NCBI RefSeq assembly: GCF_030272615.1
Contig: NC_081413.1
Location: forward strand, 159,214,849-159,278,848
From: Cryptomeria japonica
Taxonomy: Eukaryota > Streptophyta > Pinopsida > Cupressales > Cupressaceae
Direction: 5' to 3'
Length of the DNA: 64,000 nt
Positions 33,225-43,414 of the stretch are shown piece by piece (the first letter of the stretch is position 1; the number at the start of each line of letters is the position of its first letter). The translations under genes were made by a program, and so were the position numbers. The notes beneath the pieces were generated by a model, which searched no databases, was not told the origin of the DNA, and saw only the letters and a program-made list of their open reading frames with translations.

Positions 33225-35733
33225 GGAACCCAATCATGTGTTTTGGAAAAGGGAATGCACACTTTATAGAGGTGGTCTTAGGTAGTGAAGAAGAGAAGAT
33301 AGAGGGAGCCCAAAGGTGGTGAGTTGGGTGACTCAAATTGTGAGCAAGTGGATGTGGATGAGCACTTAGGAGGTGAAAGGAGGGACTATCGCTACACTCT
33401 CGCGTTCTCCTAGATACAATTAATTTAGGGTAAGAGGAGTCTTATAAGGGCAGTGAGTGACAATTTTGACCGATAGCGGGGCAAGCCACAATTTTATAAA
33501 TGAGGCCTTGGTGGCCAAGCAGGGTCTATAGAAAGAGGACTTTGAGGGTTTCAATGTGATGGTAGTAGATGGCTTTACCATGCTGTACCAAATGGATTTC
33601 GTAGTTGAGCATAGCTTTGGGCAACTACATGAGGATAGATGGTTTTTATGTAGTGGGCATTGGCGAGACCAATGCGGTCTTAGGAATCCAATGGTTACAT
33701 TCTTTGGGGACGTACTCGCGAATTGAAATTCAGAGTAGATGGGAAGAAAGTGGTCCTAAGAGGTATGTCAAATGGTGCATCCAGGATCATCAGAGCTAAG
33801 AGGATGGAGAGTATTTTTAGACACAGTGATGTAGCTTGGGCAGTCCATTGTTTCATTTCATGTAGATATCAATCTAGTTTGGACGAGTGTAGCATGGTTT
33901 TCAGTGTTATTGCTCCAGGCAGATTTTTGGAGTGAGGATTTGAGCATCCAATTGAGTTAGAGGGAGTGAAACCAGTGATCACTACTCCCAATTGACATCC
34001 AAGGAGACATAAGGAGGAGATAGAGAAGGCTATCTAAGAGCTTTTGGATATGGGGCATATTAGGTCCAACTTGAGTTCCTTTGCTTCATTAGTAGTGTTG
34101 ATTTGGAAGGATGGGACAATGTTGGATGTGTATAAATCAGTACCTAGTTCAGAGAATTGATGAGCTCATAGATGAACTCCATGGGGCAATCTACTTCTCT
34201 AAAATTGATCTTCGTTATAGGTACCATTTGATTAGAGTGAGGGAAGAAGACATACAAAAGACAAATTTTCAGTACCATTATAGACACTGAGTTTTTGGTC
34301 TTGCCTTTTGGGTTGACCAACGCTTTTGCCATTTTCTAGTCATGTATGAATCACATTCAATAGGCAGTTGCAGAAGTTTACATTGGTTTTCTTCGATGAT
34401 ATTTTGATTCATGGTAATACATGGGAGGACCACCTTTGGCACCTTGATGAGGTTTTGGGTATCATGGAGGCACAATCCTTGTTTGCTATATTGTCCAAAT
34501 GTGAGTTTGGAATGTCAAAAGTGTTGTATTTGGGACATGTGATTGGAGTTGGTGGGCTTAGAGTGGTCTAAGAAAAGATCTAGGTTATCATTAATTGGAT
34601 TTTGCCAAAGAATATTATGTATTTGAGGGGATTCCTTGGGTTATACAATTACTATAGAAGATATGTGAAGGGATTCTTAAAGCTTACAACACCACCTACA
34701 AATTTGTCAAAGAGGGCTTTTATAGGGTCAAAAACAACTCATTAGGTGTTTGATCGCTTGAAGGAGGTAATGAGCACTTGTCCAATGTGAACACTTTGAG
34801 ATTTCTCCCATTCTTTTGTGCTTGAATGTGATGCATTCGGAGAGGGAATCAGAGTAGTGCTTATGCAAAATAAGCATCCCATAGCTTATGAGAGCAAGAA
34901 TTTCAGGGAGGTTGAGATGCACTATTCCACATATGACAAAGAGATGGTTGCCATAATGCATGCTGTAGCCAAATTTAGATAGTATCTTGTGAGAGAAAAA
35001 ATTGTGGTGAGCACAGATCACAATAGTTTGAAGTTCAGAGCATAAGGACCTCAATGAAAGACAACAAAGTGCGTAAGCAAGCTAGAGGCTTATGACTTTG
35101 ATATTGAGTACATCAAGGGAAAGAAAATGTAGCAGTAGATGCTTTGTCTAGTAGACCCACTTTGTGTGCCATGTTTGAGATTTTTGTGGATTGGAAATCT
35201 CATCTTCTTATTGAATACTCCAAGAACACATTGGCTTGTTAGATCGAGCATGGAAGGTATAGGATGATCAATACAATGTCATTTATGATATCATTTACTA
35301 GAAGGATTGGATTTACTTGGTGCCATAATCAAGATTGAAAGAGAAGATTCTCAGAGCTATTCATGATACTCCTCTAGCAGGACATCTGGGATACTTCAAG
35401 ACCTATAAACAAATCAGAGAGAGGTTTTCTTGGAAGGACCGAAAGGATGATGTTTGTGACATGTAAAGAAGCGTGTTTCTTGTCAGCATAACAAGTTGCA
35501 ACATATTTTTCCATCAGGGTTGTTGCAGCCCTTATGTTTTCCAGATCAGATGTGGGAGAGTTTATCTATGGACCTCATCACTGATTTTCCCAAGGTTTAG
35601 GGTAGGCCTTGTATCTTTGTAGTGGTGGATAGGTTAACGAAGTATGCCCATTTCTTTGCTATCTCTACTGAGTATTGAACAGTGCAGGTTGCAAAATTAT
35701 GCTTGCAAGAGTTTTTAAGGCTGCATGGGTTAC
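33225..35733 (+). pseudogene. Host chromovirus pol (protease, RT, RNase H, integrase start)
   Basis: Heavily broken plus-strand reading in the normal Ty3/gypsy order: protease 'LTDSGASHNFINEA' (about 33466-33510); RT with 'LVFFDDILIHGNTWEDHL' (about 34370-34430) and 'LYLGHVIG' (about 34530); RNase H with 'STDHNSLKF' (about 35010) and 'YDFDIEYIKGKK' (about 35090-35125); then integrase with 'GHLGYFKTYKQI' and 'DRLTKYAHFFAI', ending in 'LQEFLRLHG' at the insertion point of the giant element. Integrase resumes at 59056. Confidence 0.85.
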
Positions 35734-36177
35734 TGTTGTGACCATTTCACACATCGCCCCATCGCAAATGGGGACCCCCTCTTTTTGCTTGTTTTTCGTT
35801 CGTTTTTCGCCTTCGTTTTTAGGGTTTTGTTAGTTAGTTAGTTGTCTGGATTTAGGGCCAAGCCTTAGGGTTTTCAATATTGCCTTTTCAAGCCAAAATC
35901 CAGTCGTTTTTGAGAGCTTTTTGAGCTTCTTTTCTAGAATGCAAAATTTTGAATGCAATAAATTCGCCAAAATGGTCTAATTTTCAATTGGAATATTCAT
36001 GCAGAGCTTAAACTTGTCTAAATGATGACCGTCAATGTGAATTTTTTATCTGATTGAATATTTTGACCAAATTTTGACTTTTTTGAAGTTTGATCCTGGG
36101 CATTGGAATTGATTTGTTTTCGCCTCGTGAAGTGTTAAAATGTGAAAAATCTTGTTATTTTGGCCTGTAGGAGCAAA

Positions 36178-38107
36178 ATCGCTCCTGTCCCTCAGTGAAG
36201 GACGGGAGCTCATTTCCAAATATCTCATTGTCCTTGCAGAGTCCAGACGAAGTTTACGTTTGAAGTGATGGAGAACGACAAGATCTTTCATTTGAATATA
36301 AATTGAAGATTTTCATGAGCACAGAAATGCCTCCAGGAGGAAAATCGCTCCTGTCCCTCAGTGAAGGACCGGAGCTACAATTCAAATTTCACCTTGTCCG
36401 TGCAAGATTTTGATGACTTAGCAATTGGAAGACGTCCGAAGGAAGATACTTTGCCAAATGAATATAATTTGAGATGCAAAAAATGGAGAAAAATGACCTA
36501 TATTGACTAAATCGCTCCTGTCCCTCTCCAAGGGACCAGGGCGAGGTACCTTGTAGCTCTCGTCCCTCTCCCAGGGACCAGAGCGATTTCCTCCATTTTG
36601 CAAAATCCAGACAAGGGTCAAGGCAAGTTTACGTTCAAAAACGAAGGAGAACATGAGATGAATGCATTGAATATAAATTGAAGATTTTTTGGGACGTCCA
36701 TACCAATGCTAAATGCCTAGTTCGCTCCTGTCCCTCAGGAAGGGACCAGAGCGATTTTTGATATAATTACCCCTTTTTGCAAAATTCCAAATAATGTCAA
36801 GGCATGGACGGATCGAGTAAAGAAGGACGAATCCGTTGAATATAAACTTAGAGCATGGCAAAGTGAGATGAAATCCACAAGGGAAGGATCGCTCCTGTCC
36901 CTCTCCAAGGGACCAGGGCGATATAATGGTGAAGATACGTCCCTCTCAAGTTCAAGGTCGTCCCTCCAAGGTTCAAGACCGATCCAAGCCAGGACAAAAG
37001 GTGGCGAGGACATTTCAAGGCATTTTCATCAAGCGCAACGTTACAAAGGTCATCACATGGAAGGATTTGTACTCTAAAGACCTAGATCGCTCCTGTCCTT
37101 TGGCAAGGGACCAGAGCGATATTTACATAATGGCGTAAATTTCAAAAGGCAAACAAGTTTCAAGTTACCAAGAGGGTCGAAAGAACATCATTCCACGCAA
37201 TGAAGATGATTGCAAGTTGGTACAAACAAGAACAAGCACATAATGATGAACTTCGCTCCTGTCCCTCAGGAAGGGACCAGAGCGATATTAGATGTGTTGA
37301 TCAATTCATGCAAAATTTACGTAAGGACAAGACATTGCAATATTTTAGAGGGTCCATGGTATGACAACAAGGTGATAAACAAGAGTTTTGGACGTCCAAA
37401 CATCGCCAAATGGTGTAAAGGCCCCACATCGCTCCTGTCCTTTGGACAAGGACCAGGGCGATCCTATCAAAAGCGCTCATATTCCTCCAAAATCGAAGCA
37501 AGGCGAGGTTAAGCAAGACCAAGGACGGCGTTTGGAAAACATCACAATAAAGGATCGAAGGTCAAAAATGCATATTGAACGTGAAAAAATCAAGATCGCT
37601 CCTGTCCTTTGGACAAGGACCAAGGCGATACTATTAGAACACTCCCGTTCCTTCAAAGATCAAGGCGAAATGAGGTTAGGAAGTGCGAAGGATAACGTTT
37701 GAAAGACATTGCAAAAGAGATCGAAGTTTAAAATCGCCAAGACCAAGGAAAACATGTGGATCGCTCCTGTCCCTCTCCAAGGGACAAGGGCGATGATCCT
37801 TATAACATCGAAGGTACCTTGCAAAAGCAAGTGGAAATAAGCGCAAAGGACACAAGCAATGATATTTCGAAGGTCAAAGATGCAAGGTGAACGCAAAAAC
37901 ATGGAGATCGCTCCTGTCCCTCTCCAAGGGACCAGGGCGATAATGGTCATGGGACGCACTTGCTCGCACAAGAGAGGCATTCAAATTCGAAGGACCACCA
38001 GATGATCGATTTGGGACGTGAAAATGAAAGAGTTGAACGTTGAAAACGCAAGAATCATGCCAAAGATGGTGAATCGCTCCTGTCCCTCTCCAAGGGACCA
38101 GAGCGAT
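36178..38107. repeat. Array of 13 hairpins at about 166-bp spacing, 5' LTR
   Basis: Hairpins of about 33-35 bp start at 36178, 36344, 36511, 36555, 36721, 36888, 37086, 37252, 37428, 37595, 37760, 37907 and 38073. Seven of the 12 intervals are 165-167 bp; the others are 44, 147, 176 and 198, plus 166 following the extra copy at 36555. Typical arms are ATCGCTCCTGTCCCT and AGGGACCAGGGCGAT around a 4-6 nt loop. Sequence between hairpins is diverged but still related (GAATATAAATTGAAGATTTT, GTTTACGTT), so this is an old tandem array in which the hairpin is best preserved. At 37428 and 37595 both arms changed together (CCTT with AAGG). Confidence 0.95.
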
Positions 38108-38443
38108 GAGGTACGTCCCTTTGTTTTCCAATTTTGGCGCCAAACAAACAAATTTAAATTTCCTTAAATGCTAAATCGATTAAAAAATTGAAAATCCATT
38201 TTTATTTAGCATTTAATATGGCGTTATCTTTTATTAATTATTTTTTGGCCTTATTTAAAAAATCGAAATTTGCAATTAAAAAAACGCAAGGCATTAATAA
38301 TTAATTATTTAATCAATAAAAAATCGATTTCAAGCGCTCATATATGGAAGTCGGCCTTGTTATGTCATTGCAAATCATTTAAAAATCGTTTGAAATTGTT
38401 ATATTTCATCAAGTCGGCCAAAGAGATAAATCGATGAGAGCGC

Positions 38444-38453
38444 TATATATATA
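38444..38453 (+). promoter_or_regulatory. Candidate TATA box upstream of the LTR ORF
   Basis: TATATATATA followed by GGGGGG, about 530 bp upstream of the first in-frame start. A transcript starting about 30 bp on would contain the leader and LTR ORF. The identical copy is at 54181-54190. Confidence 0.55.
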
Positions 38454-38847
38454 GGGGGGTGAAAACTATTATTTTCACATCATTATTTTACCTCTCTACA
38501 TGCGAATCAAGGAAGACAAAGGAAAGTGTTAAGTGTATTTAAAGATAGTGCGAATATTATCCAAGGTGGTGCGAGTTTCATTCATCCAAGGGTGGCGCGC
38601 TTAGCTATCAAAGGTGGTGCGAATTTGAAGATCACGCCTAAGGCGAATTTGCTAAAGACTTGGAGATTTATTTGTGCGAATTTGAAGATCCATTTGAGAC
38701 TACGTCCAAGGCGATAAGTGAAGATCACATTCTATCCAGAGGTGGCGAAGTCAATTTTGAGGAGATCATATTGAAGATTATCTTTATACCTCAATTTTGC
38801 CTAGGCAAATTTTGTTTTTTGCATTCTAGAGTTAGCTCTCTATCGAG

Positions 38848-39051
38848 GTATGGCGATTTTATTGTTATTGTTTTATTCATTCATCGTCATATTTCAAATT
38901 TTCATTTTTTTGATTTTAAATCTCTTAGCTCAATCGTTATATTTTAGGACATGATAACTCAAGGGACTTATCATGAGGTTTCCTAAAATCTATCTCTCTT
39001 ATCTACGTTATTTATTGCAAAATCTATTTCTTATAATGAAATGTTGTGTAG
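38848..39051 (+). other. Candidate 204-bp leader intron of the LTR gene
   Basis: GAG|GTATGG donor and TTGTGTAG acceptor bound a T-rich stretch. An 11-bp direct repeat AGGTATGGCGA lies at both junctions (38846 and 39050). After splicing, the first in-frame codon is the ATG at 39054 (MATPKAG), which removes the hydrophobic-looking 27 residues upstream. The copy in the 3' LTR is 54585-54788. Splicing is predicted by eye only. Confidence 0.45.
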
Positions 39052-41093
39052 GTATGGCGACCCCAAAGGCGGGAGCATCCACCAGTCGCTCGGCCCTCAT
39101 GAAAGAAGATCAGAAGACTGAAGAAGTGGAGACCAAGATCGTGTCCAAGTGGAGCAACATTGGAGATACAAACTTGGGGAACTTTAGCACGAAGAAGTTC
39201 CGAGAGGTCCCGTACATCGGCAAGCCATCACCTGTCGCTCGGAGAATAATAGAAAGTGGCATCATTAAGGCGGCCGGTTTTCCTCCAGCCATTCAGTGTC
39301 ACGAGTTGATGATCGAGTGTGCCCGTCATTACAATCCACAGTCCAGGACAATTGTGTCCAATGAGGGAAACATTTTGGCGTACCTTTCAGAGGAGGCCAT
39401 AAGTGAAGCCTTCCATCTTCCAGAGCACAGGGACATGATATACAAGAGCATTGAAGGAGCCAGATCAGTGTACGATGATGATCCAGATGCTTGTCTAAGC
39501 ATAATCAACAAGAACTGGCTACTCAAGAGTCGTCCCCGTCTGAGCAAAGTACCGAACACACCACACCGGATCGATTTCCAAGAAGAGTACAGAGATTTGA
39601 TCACCATGCTCAACAGAGTTACAGGAGCACCTCATGCCTTCTATTTTGAGAAATGGATGTTTTATTTCATCCAGGTGATTGTTCAAGGGAAGGGTACAAT
39701 ACATTGGGCTAGGATAATTAGCCATTGCTTAGACGTACAGTTGAGAAGACTCAGGGCTACTAAGTCCTTCCACATGAGTTCATACGTCATCTATGCCTTA
39801 ACCAGGAGCGTTGAGTACGCAGGACTACCTCACAGAGGAGTGATTGGAAGAGGACCCGGCGAGGTCAGAGTTTGTGAATCCTATACCTACTTGCATCATC
39901 CACTAGGGAAGAACTACAAGTTAATCAATGATACTTTCACGATGAACATCACAAGGACGTTGCAAGGAGGGATTCACAACAGATTATCTCAAGATGCCCA
40001 GGAATTAATCAAGAGGTACGGTGCTTGGTTCATTCAGTTTCCTAAGTTCACTTACATTAGAGTGTATGGATGTCCTTTACCTCCATATATGTTGCCGAGA
40101 TACCCGACAGACAGGATTGTGTTACTTGAAGTAACAAGGCAGTTGGCAGCATATGTGAAGGCATTCAGACACAGACATCAGAATGGAGTTCAGGTACCTA
40201 TTATTTTGGGTAATTCAGTTGAGGTATGTCCCAATGTCTCAGCCATGGATGATGCAGAGAGGGAGTTAGCCTTGTATCCTTTTTCATCTTTTGCTTGGAG
40301 GAATAGTTTTGATCCTCATGGACATTTAGAGGAGACAGTCGGTAGAAGATTTAGACATGAGTACCAGATTGAAGATTTTATGATGAATCTCCTAGATGAT
40401 CTCGAAGTGAAACGAAAGATACATTCTAGATTGCCTCTGGATTTCATCAGGAAATGTAAGATTTACAGAGTAGCCGACCAAGCTCAGGACAACGGCAGGC
40501 ACATCCAATCTTCATATGATAGAGAAAGCAAGACAATAAGTTTGAATTGGAATGAGCCTGAGGCCGTGGATTTAGATGAATTGATGGCACCAGTCTTGTC
40601 TTGTACTCGCAGATGGGTAGATGTTCAGCACCAGAAGTTGAGAGAACAAGGCATAGCCATGTCTTTTACTTTGGAAGAGAAACCAGCTGAAGGTGGAGCC
40701 AGTGTTAGTGAAGGCAATCCTAATCCTAGGAATTCAGGTGAAGGTAACCTTCGATGTGCCAGTGAGGGCAATCTCCATTCGAGAGGTTCGAAGAGAAAGG
40801 AAAGATCAGAAAAGAAAGAGCCTTCCAAGAAAAAGCAAGGTGCTAACAAAGATCAAACACTAGGTACTTCTTCCAGGCCAGAAGATAGAACAGTTCGAGT
40901 GGAAGAATCCATGGAATCGATGGTACAGAATGACAGGCAGGAGGAAGAACAGGCACAGCATGTTTCATCCGATGGATCTCTCCAAGACTATGATTTAGAA
41001 GAAGATAATGAAGTAACATCTCCTCCCAGACAAGAAGAAGTAGTACACAAAGAAATTCAAGTTCAAGAGACAAGATCAAATATCCCAGATTAG
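38973..41093 (+). CDS. LTR-encoded protein, part 1 (706 codons), 5' LTR
   Basis: Uninterrupted ORF ending at TAG. The likely true start is Met28 (39054), after a candidate intron. Residues about 50-430 form a conserved globular region shared with the orphan locus at 23.2 kb ('NRVTGAPHAFYFEKW', 'FIQFPKFTYIRVYG'). Residues about 570-640 are low-complexity. A Lys/Arg-rich stretch near 606-626 (SKRKERSEKK, EPSKKK) looks like a nuclear localisation signal. The tail is acidic and Gln/Glu-rich. The 'NEGNILAYLSEEAISEAFHLP' type pattern loosely recalls the putative plant transposon protein domain (Transposase_32 in Pfam), but this is weak. No catalytic motif was found. Function unknown. Confidence 0.88.
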   Translation: MRFPKIYLSYLRYLLQNLFLIMKCCVGMATPKAGASTSRSALMKEDQKTEEVETKIVSKWSNIGDTNLGNFSTKKFREVPYIGKPSPVARRIIESGIIKAAGFPPAIQCHELMIECARHYNPQSRTIVSNEGNILAYLSEEAISEAFHLPEHRDMIYKSIEGARSVYDDDPDACLSIINKNWLLKSRPRLSKVPNTPHRIDFQEEYRDLITMLNRVTGAPHAFYFEKWMFYFIQVIVQGKGTIHWARIISHCLDVQLRRLRATKSFHMSSYVIYALTRSVEYAGLPHRGVIGRGPGEVRVCESYTYLHHPLGKNYKLINDTFTMNITRTLQGGIHNRLSQDAQELIKRYGAWFIQFPKFTYIRVYGCPLPPYMLPRYPTDRIVLLEVTRQLAAYVKAFRHRHQNGVQVPIILGNSVEVCPNVSAMDDAERELALYPFSSFAWRNSFDPHGHLEETVGRRFRHEYQIEDFMMNLLDDLEVKRKIHSRLPLDFIRKCKIYRVADQAQDNGRHIQSSYDRESKTISLNWNEPEAVDLDELMAPVLSCTRRWVDVQHQKLREQGIAMSFTLEEKPAEGGASVSEGNPNPRNSGEGNLRCASEGNLHSRGSKRKERSEKKEPSKKKQGANKDQTLGTSSRPEDRTVRVEESMESMVQNDRQEEEQAQHVSSDGSLQDYDLEEDNEVTSPPRQEEVVHKEIQVQETRSNIPD

Positions 41094-42275
41094 TTGAAGG
41101 AAAGATTGACTAAGGTGATCGTAATGGAGGACGAGGACAGTGCAATCGATCTAGAGAGCCTTGTTGGACGTTCACATATGACAACAGAGAAGAAGAAGGC
41201 TACAAAGATGTCCAAGATGATTCGAGATGAGACTGGATCCAGAAAACTGCAGATAGCTACACCGGCAGCAGACAAATATGAGGGTGAGATCCTAGCAGAG
41301 GACTATCATATACAGACCATTGAGTTAGGACCATCCACAGCAGAGCAGACTTTAGATGATGCCACCGACACATTTGAGGCATTGAAGGACAAGTTCAGAG
41401 AAGAAGTAGAAAAGAATAGAAAGCTTGAGAAAGAGGTCGGTGCATGGAGAACATATTTCAGTCACATCAATGAACCTTTGGGACGTCAGGATCCAGTTAG
41501 ATCACCATTGCAGGCATTGCCCCTTCAATCAATCAATGAAGCAGAAAGATTCAGGAATATGGTTCAGCGTACATGTAATTGGATGGATAGATCTCACACG
41601 GTGGCCATTGAGTTTATTACAAGGATGTCGAAGATCACCCACCAGGCTATCCAAGTTCTTGAGATAATCCACAGATTAATGGCAACAGTAGCTGCATTTG
41701 CCCATACCAAGGACGTTGTCATTCCTGTCTTGAAAGTTATAAGACATACATCCAGGAGAATTTTGGCACAAGAGAAGATCTTGGAGGGCGATTCTCACAG
41801 TTTGTTTCAGTGGTCAACCTTACTCCATATAAAGAGTGTTCTCTTTGAGGACATCAGTATTAGATGTGGTCAAGTTGAGGAGGTGATCAATCCGATCCAG
41901 GACAGAGTATTTGAGGTACTTCGTACCATTCTTGGCAGAAGGATCGAGGTCGAGACAGATGTGGATTTACAAGAATTTGAAGATAGAATCAAGATCATCT
42001 TTCGCAAGGACGCAGATGTTACAGATGAGCAGTATGATCAGATGTATGCCACCATGCTCCTAATTGATAGAACTAAGGAACTTGAACCTACTTGGGACAC
42101 AGCTCTTCTAGATGCATTTGATCAGGTTATCCACTTAGAAGAGAGTATCAAGAATCTTCCCGAGATTCCAATCACAGAAATCGAAGGAATTGTGACAAAA
42201 TTCATTGCATATGCTAAGAAAGAGAATTGGAAGGGGAATAAGATTCTAGATGAAAGGTTGTTACATATGACATGA
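41094..42275 (+). CDS. LTR-encoded protein, part 2 (393 codons), 5' LTR
   Basis: In the same frame as part 1, directly after its TAG, so the two were probably one 1100-codon ORF. The first codon is TTG, and the first ATG in frame is at 41124 (MEDEDSAID). It has an acidic start, then a charged helical segment ('EALKDKFREEVEKNRKLEKE', residues about 95-120) that may form a coiled coil, then a long helical region to the end. No enzyme motif was seen. Corresponding helical pieces follow the orphan homolog at 24427-25439. The TAG could be a nonsense mutation (CAG to TAG) or a recoding site. Confidence 0.8.
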   Translation: MKERLTKVIVMEDEDSAIDLESLVGRSHMTTEKKKATKMSKMIRDETGSRKLQIATPAADKYEGEILAEDYHIQTIELGPSTAEQTLDDATDTFEALKDKFREEVEKNRKLEKEVGAWRTYFSHINEPLGRQDPVRSPLQALPLQSINEAERFRNMVQRTCNWMDRSHTVAIEFITRMSKITHQAIQVLEIIHRLMATVAAFAHTKDVVIPVLKVIRHTSRRILAQEKILEGDSHSLFQWSTLLHIKSVLFEDISIRCGQVEEVINPIQDRVFEVLRTILGRRIEVETDVDLQEFEDRIKIIFRKDADVTDEQYDQMYATMLLIDRTKELEPTWDTALLDAFDQVIHLEESIKNLPEIPITEIEGIVTKFIAYAKKENWKGNKILDERLLHMT

Positions 42276-42377
42276 CATCTTAATTCTCATTGGCTGATAC
42301 CTCCTAGATTTTTGTGCCAAATTTAATATTTGGCTATGTATTTAATGTTGTTCAGTAAAAAGGAGGTCATTTGTAAC

Positions 42378-42395
42378 AAACCCTAATTAGGGTTT
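42378..42395 (+). promoter_or_regulatory. Telo-box palindrome AAACCCTAATTAGGGTTT, 5' LTR
   Basis: A perfect 18-bp palindrome containing the plant telo-box AAACCCTAA in both orientations, about 65 bp upstream of the second TATA. It is shared by the solo LTR (32358-32373) and the 3' LTR (58115-58132). Confidence 0.6.
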
Positions 42396-42460
42396 AGGTG
42401 TCATGATCTTGTCCGTTGATTTACTTTCAATCTGGACCTTTAGTTGTAATTGGGGATGCT

Positions 42461-42468
42461 ATTTATAC
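42461..42468 (+). promoter_or_regulatory. Second TATA box, probable genomic-RNA promoter
   Basis: TATTTATA preceded by TTGTAATTGGGGATGC, a context conserved with the solo LTR (TATAAAT at 32440). AATAAA follows about 140 bp on, as expected for an R region. The copy in the 3' LTR is 58198-58205. Confidence 0.6.
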
Positions 42469-43322
42469 CCCCATTTTTCATTTCATTTGATATATATAGA
42501 ATAGTCAATAGAGAAATAGAGAATAGAGCAATTTTTATTTTGTAGCAAGATTGAGTCTTGAAGAGAGAAGTTCAAGCAATTGTTGTATATGATGACTTGG
42601 AAATCAATAAAATATTGAAGTTATGGTGTTTTGTTGCAAGTTTCTTGAGTTATCTTCATGGTTGTTGGATGTACTTGAATCACGCTCAATCAAAGTAGTT
42701 TGTTAATTTGAAAGGCTAAGTGTGAGGTTTGATATTTGGTAGGATTCGCTATCCAAACCACTAGCTTCTTGCTGATTGTAGGAACGCCTTGCGTGGTCGA
42801 CTGGAAAACGTTTTGAGTCCTTAACCTTCAAGCATTTTCGCATCTAGGATATGTACCTTCGTAGTAGTGTCCTTGGTCTTTGATGCATTGAACACCATTA
42901 TTACCTTAGAAGATCGCACTAATTTCAGTTGAGTTGTTATCTTATGGCAAAATTGAAATTGGTTGAGTCTTGCCAAATCTCATTCATGCTAAGTCGTTCA
43001 TAGGATTAGACTAGATTAGATTTACTTAAACCCTGTCCTTTTTCCTTTTTTTTTTTTTTTTTTTTTGAAAGTTCCTTTTAGATTAGTAAAACCTTCAAAC
43101 TATTGAATCCGTAAGACGCCTTGAAGGAAACAGCAAATCACATCATACCACTAAAAAGCTTGTCCACACGTGGAGACCCCACTAAAAGAACCTTGGAGTC
43201 CACCTAACTGATCCTTTTTGCAGATCTTCAGCAGTTAGAGACTATTTTCTCAAGAGAGGATAAGATGCCTAATGGTATTTTATTCTGTGTATGATTGTGT
43301 ACAAAATACACGTCAACAGAAT

Positions 43323-43340
43323 TGGCGCTAGAAGGAGGGC
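43323..43340 (+). other. Primer-binding site, primer tRNA not identified
   Basis: TGGCGCTAGAAGGAGGGC, four bases after the 5' LTR. It begins with TGG, as expected for complementarity to a tRNA CCA end. The body does not match a primer tRNA that I can name, and it is not the common initiator-Met site. Confidence 0.6.
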
Positions 43341-43414
43341 TCTCTTCCGTTTCGAAGTTCGAAGTCCGAAGATTTTGAAAAGAGAAAATATTGCAAACAT
43401 GATCATGAAGTACG

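Larger units (their letters stand above)
35734..43318 (+). repeat. 5' giant LTR (7585 bp)
   Basis: Defined by TG...CA ends, the copy at 51471-59055 (constant offset of 15737, no indels) and the target duplication. Layout: terminal hairpin CCCCAT-CGCAA-ATGGGG (35757-35773), 13 hairpins (36178-38107), AT-rich spacer, TATA (38444), leader with candidate intron, ORF pair (38973-42275), telo-box palindrome (42378), second TATA (42461), AATAAA near 42606, and a T21 run near 43036. If the second TATA drives the genomic RNA, U3 is about 6.8 kb and holds the whole ORF. Confidence 0.97.

Noticed and set aside
36178-38107. CRISPR-like array (short repeats, regular spacing)
   Set aside because: Repeats are hairpins in a eukaryotic LTR with related, decayed spacers of about 130 bp, duplicated exactly in the second LTR. 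There are no cas genes and no bacterial context.
36046-38143. Minus-strand ORFs with recurring 'RPGPLERDRSD' and 'IALVPWRGTGAI' peptides
   Set aside because: They are translations of the hairpin repeats in different frames. The apparent peptide repeats come from the DNA palindromes, not from a protein.
41088-41100. Established stop-codon read-through signal after TAG
   Set aside because: The bases after TAG (TTGAAG) do not match the CARYYA context known for efficient read-through in plants, so read-through is kept only as an alternative.
38973-42275. LTR ORF as a plant mobile domain (PMD/MAIN-like) protein
   Set aside because: The characteristic Trp-rich and 'LGLPVDG'-type motifs of that family are not present. 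Only a vague resemblance to the putative plant transposon protein domain remains.
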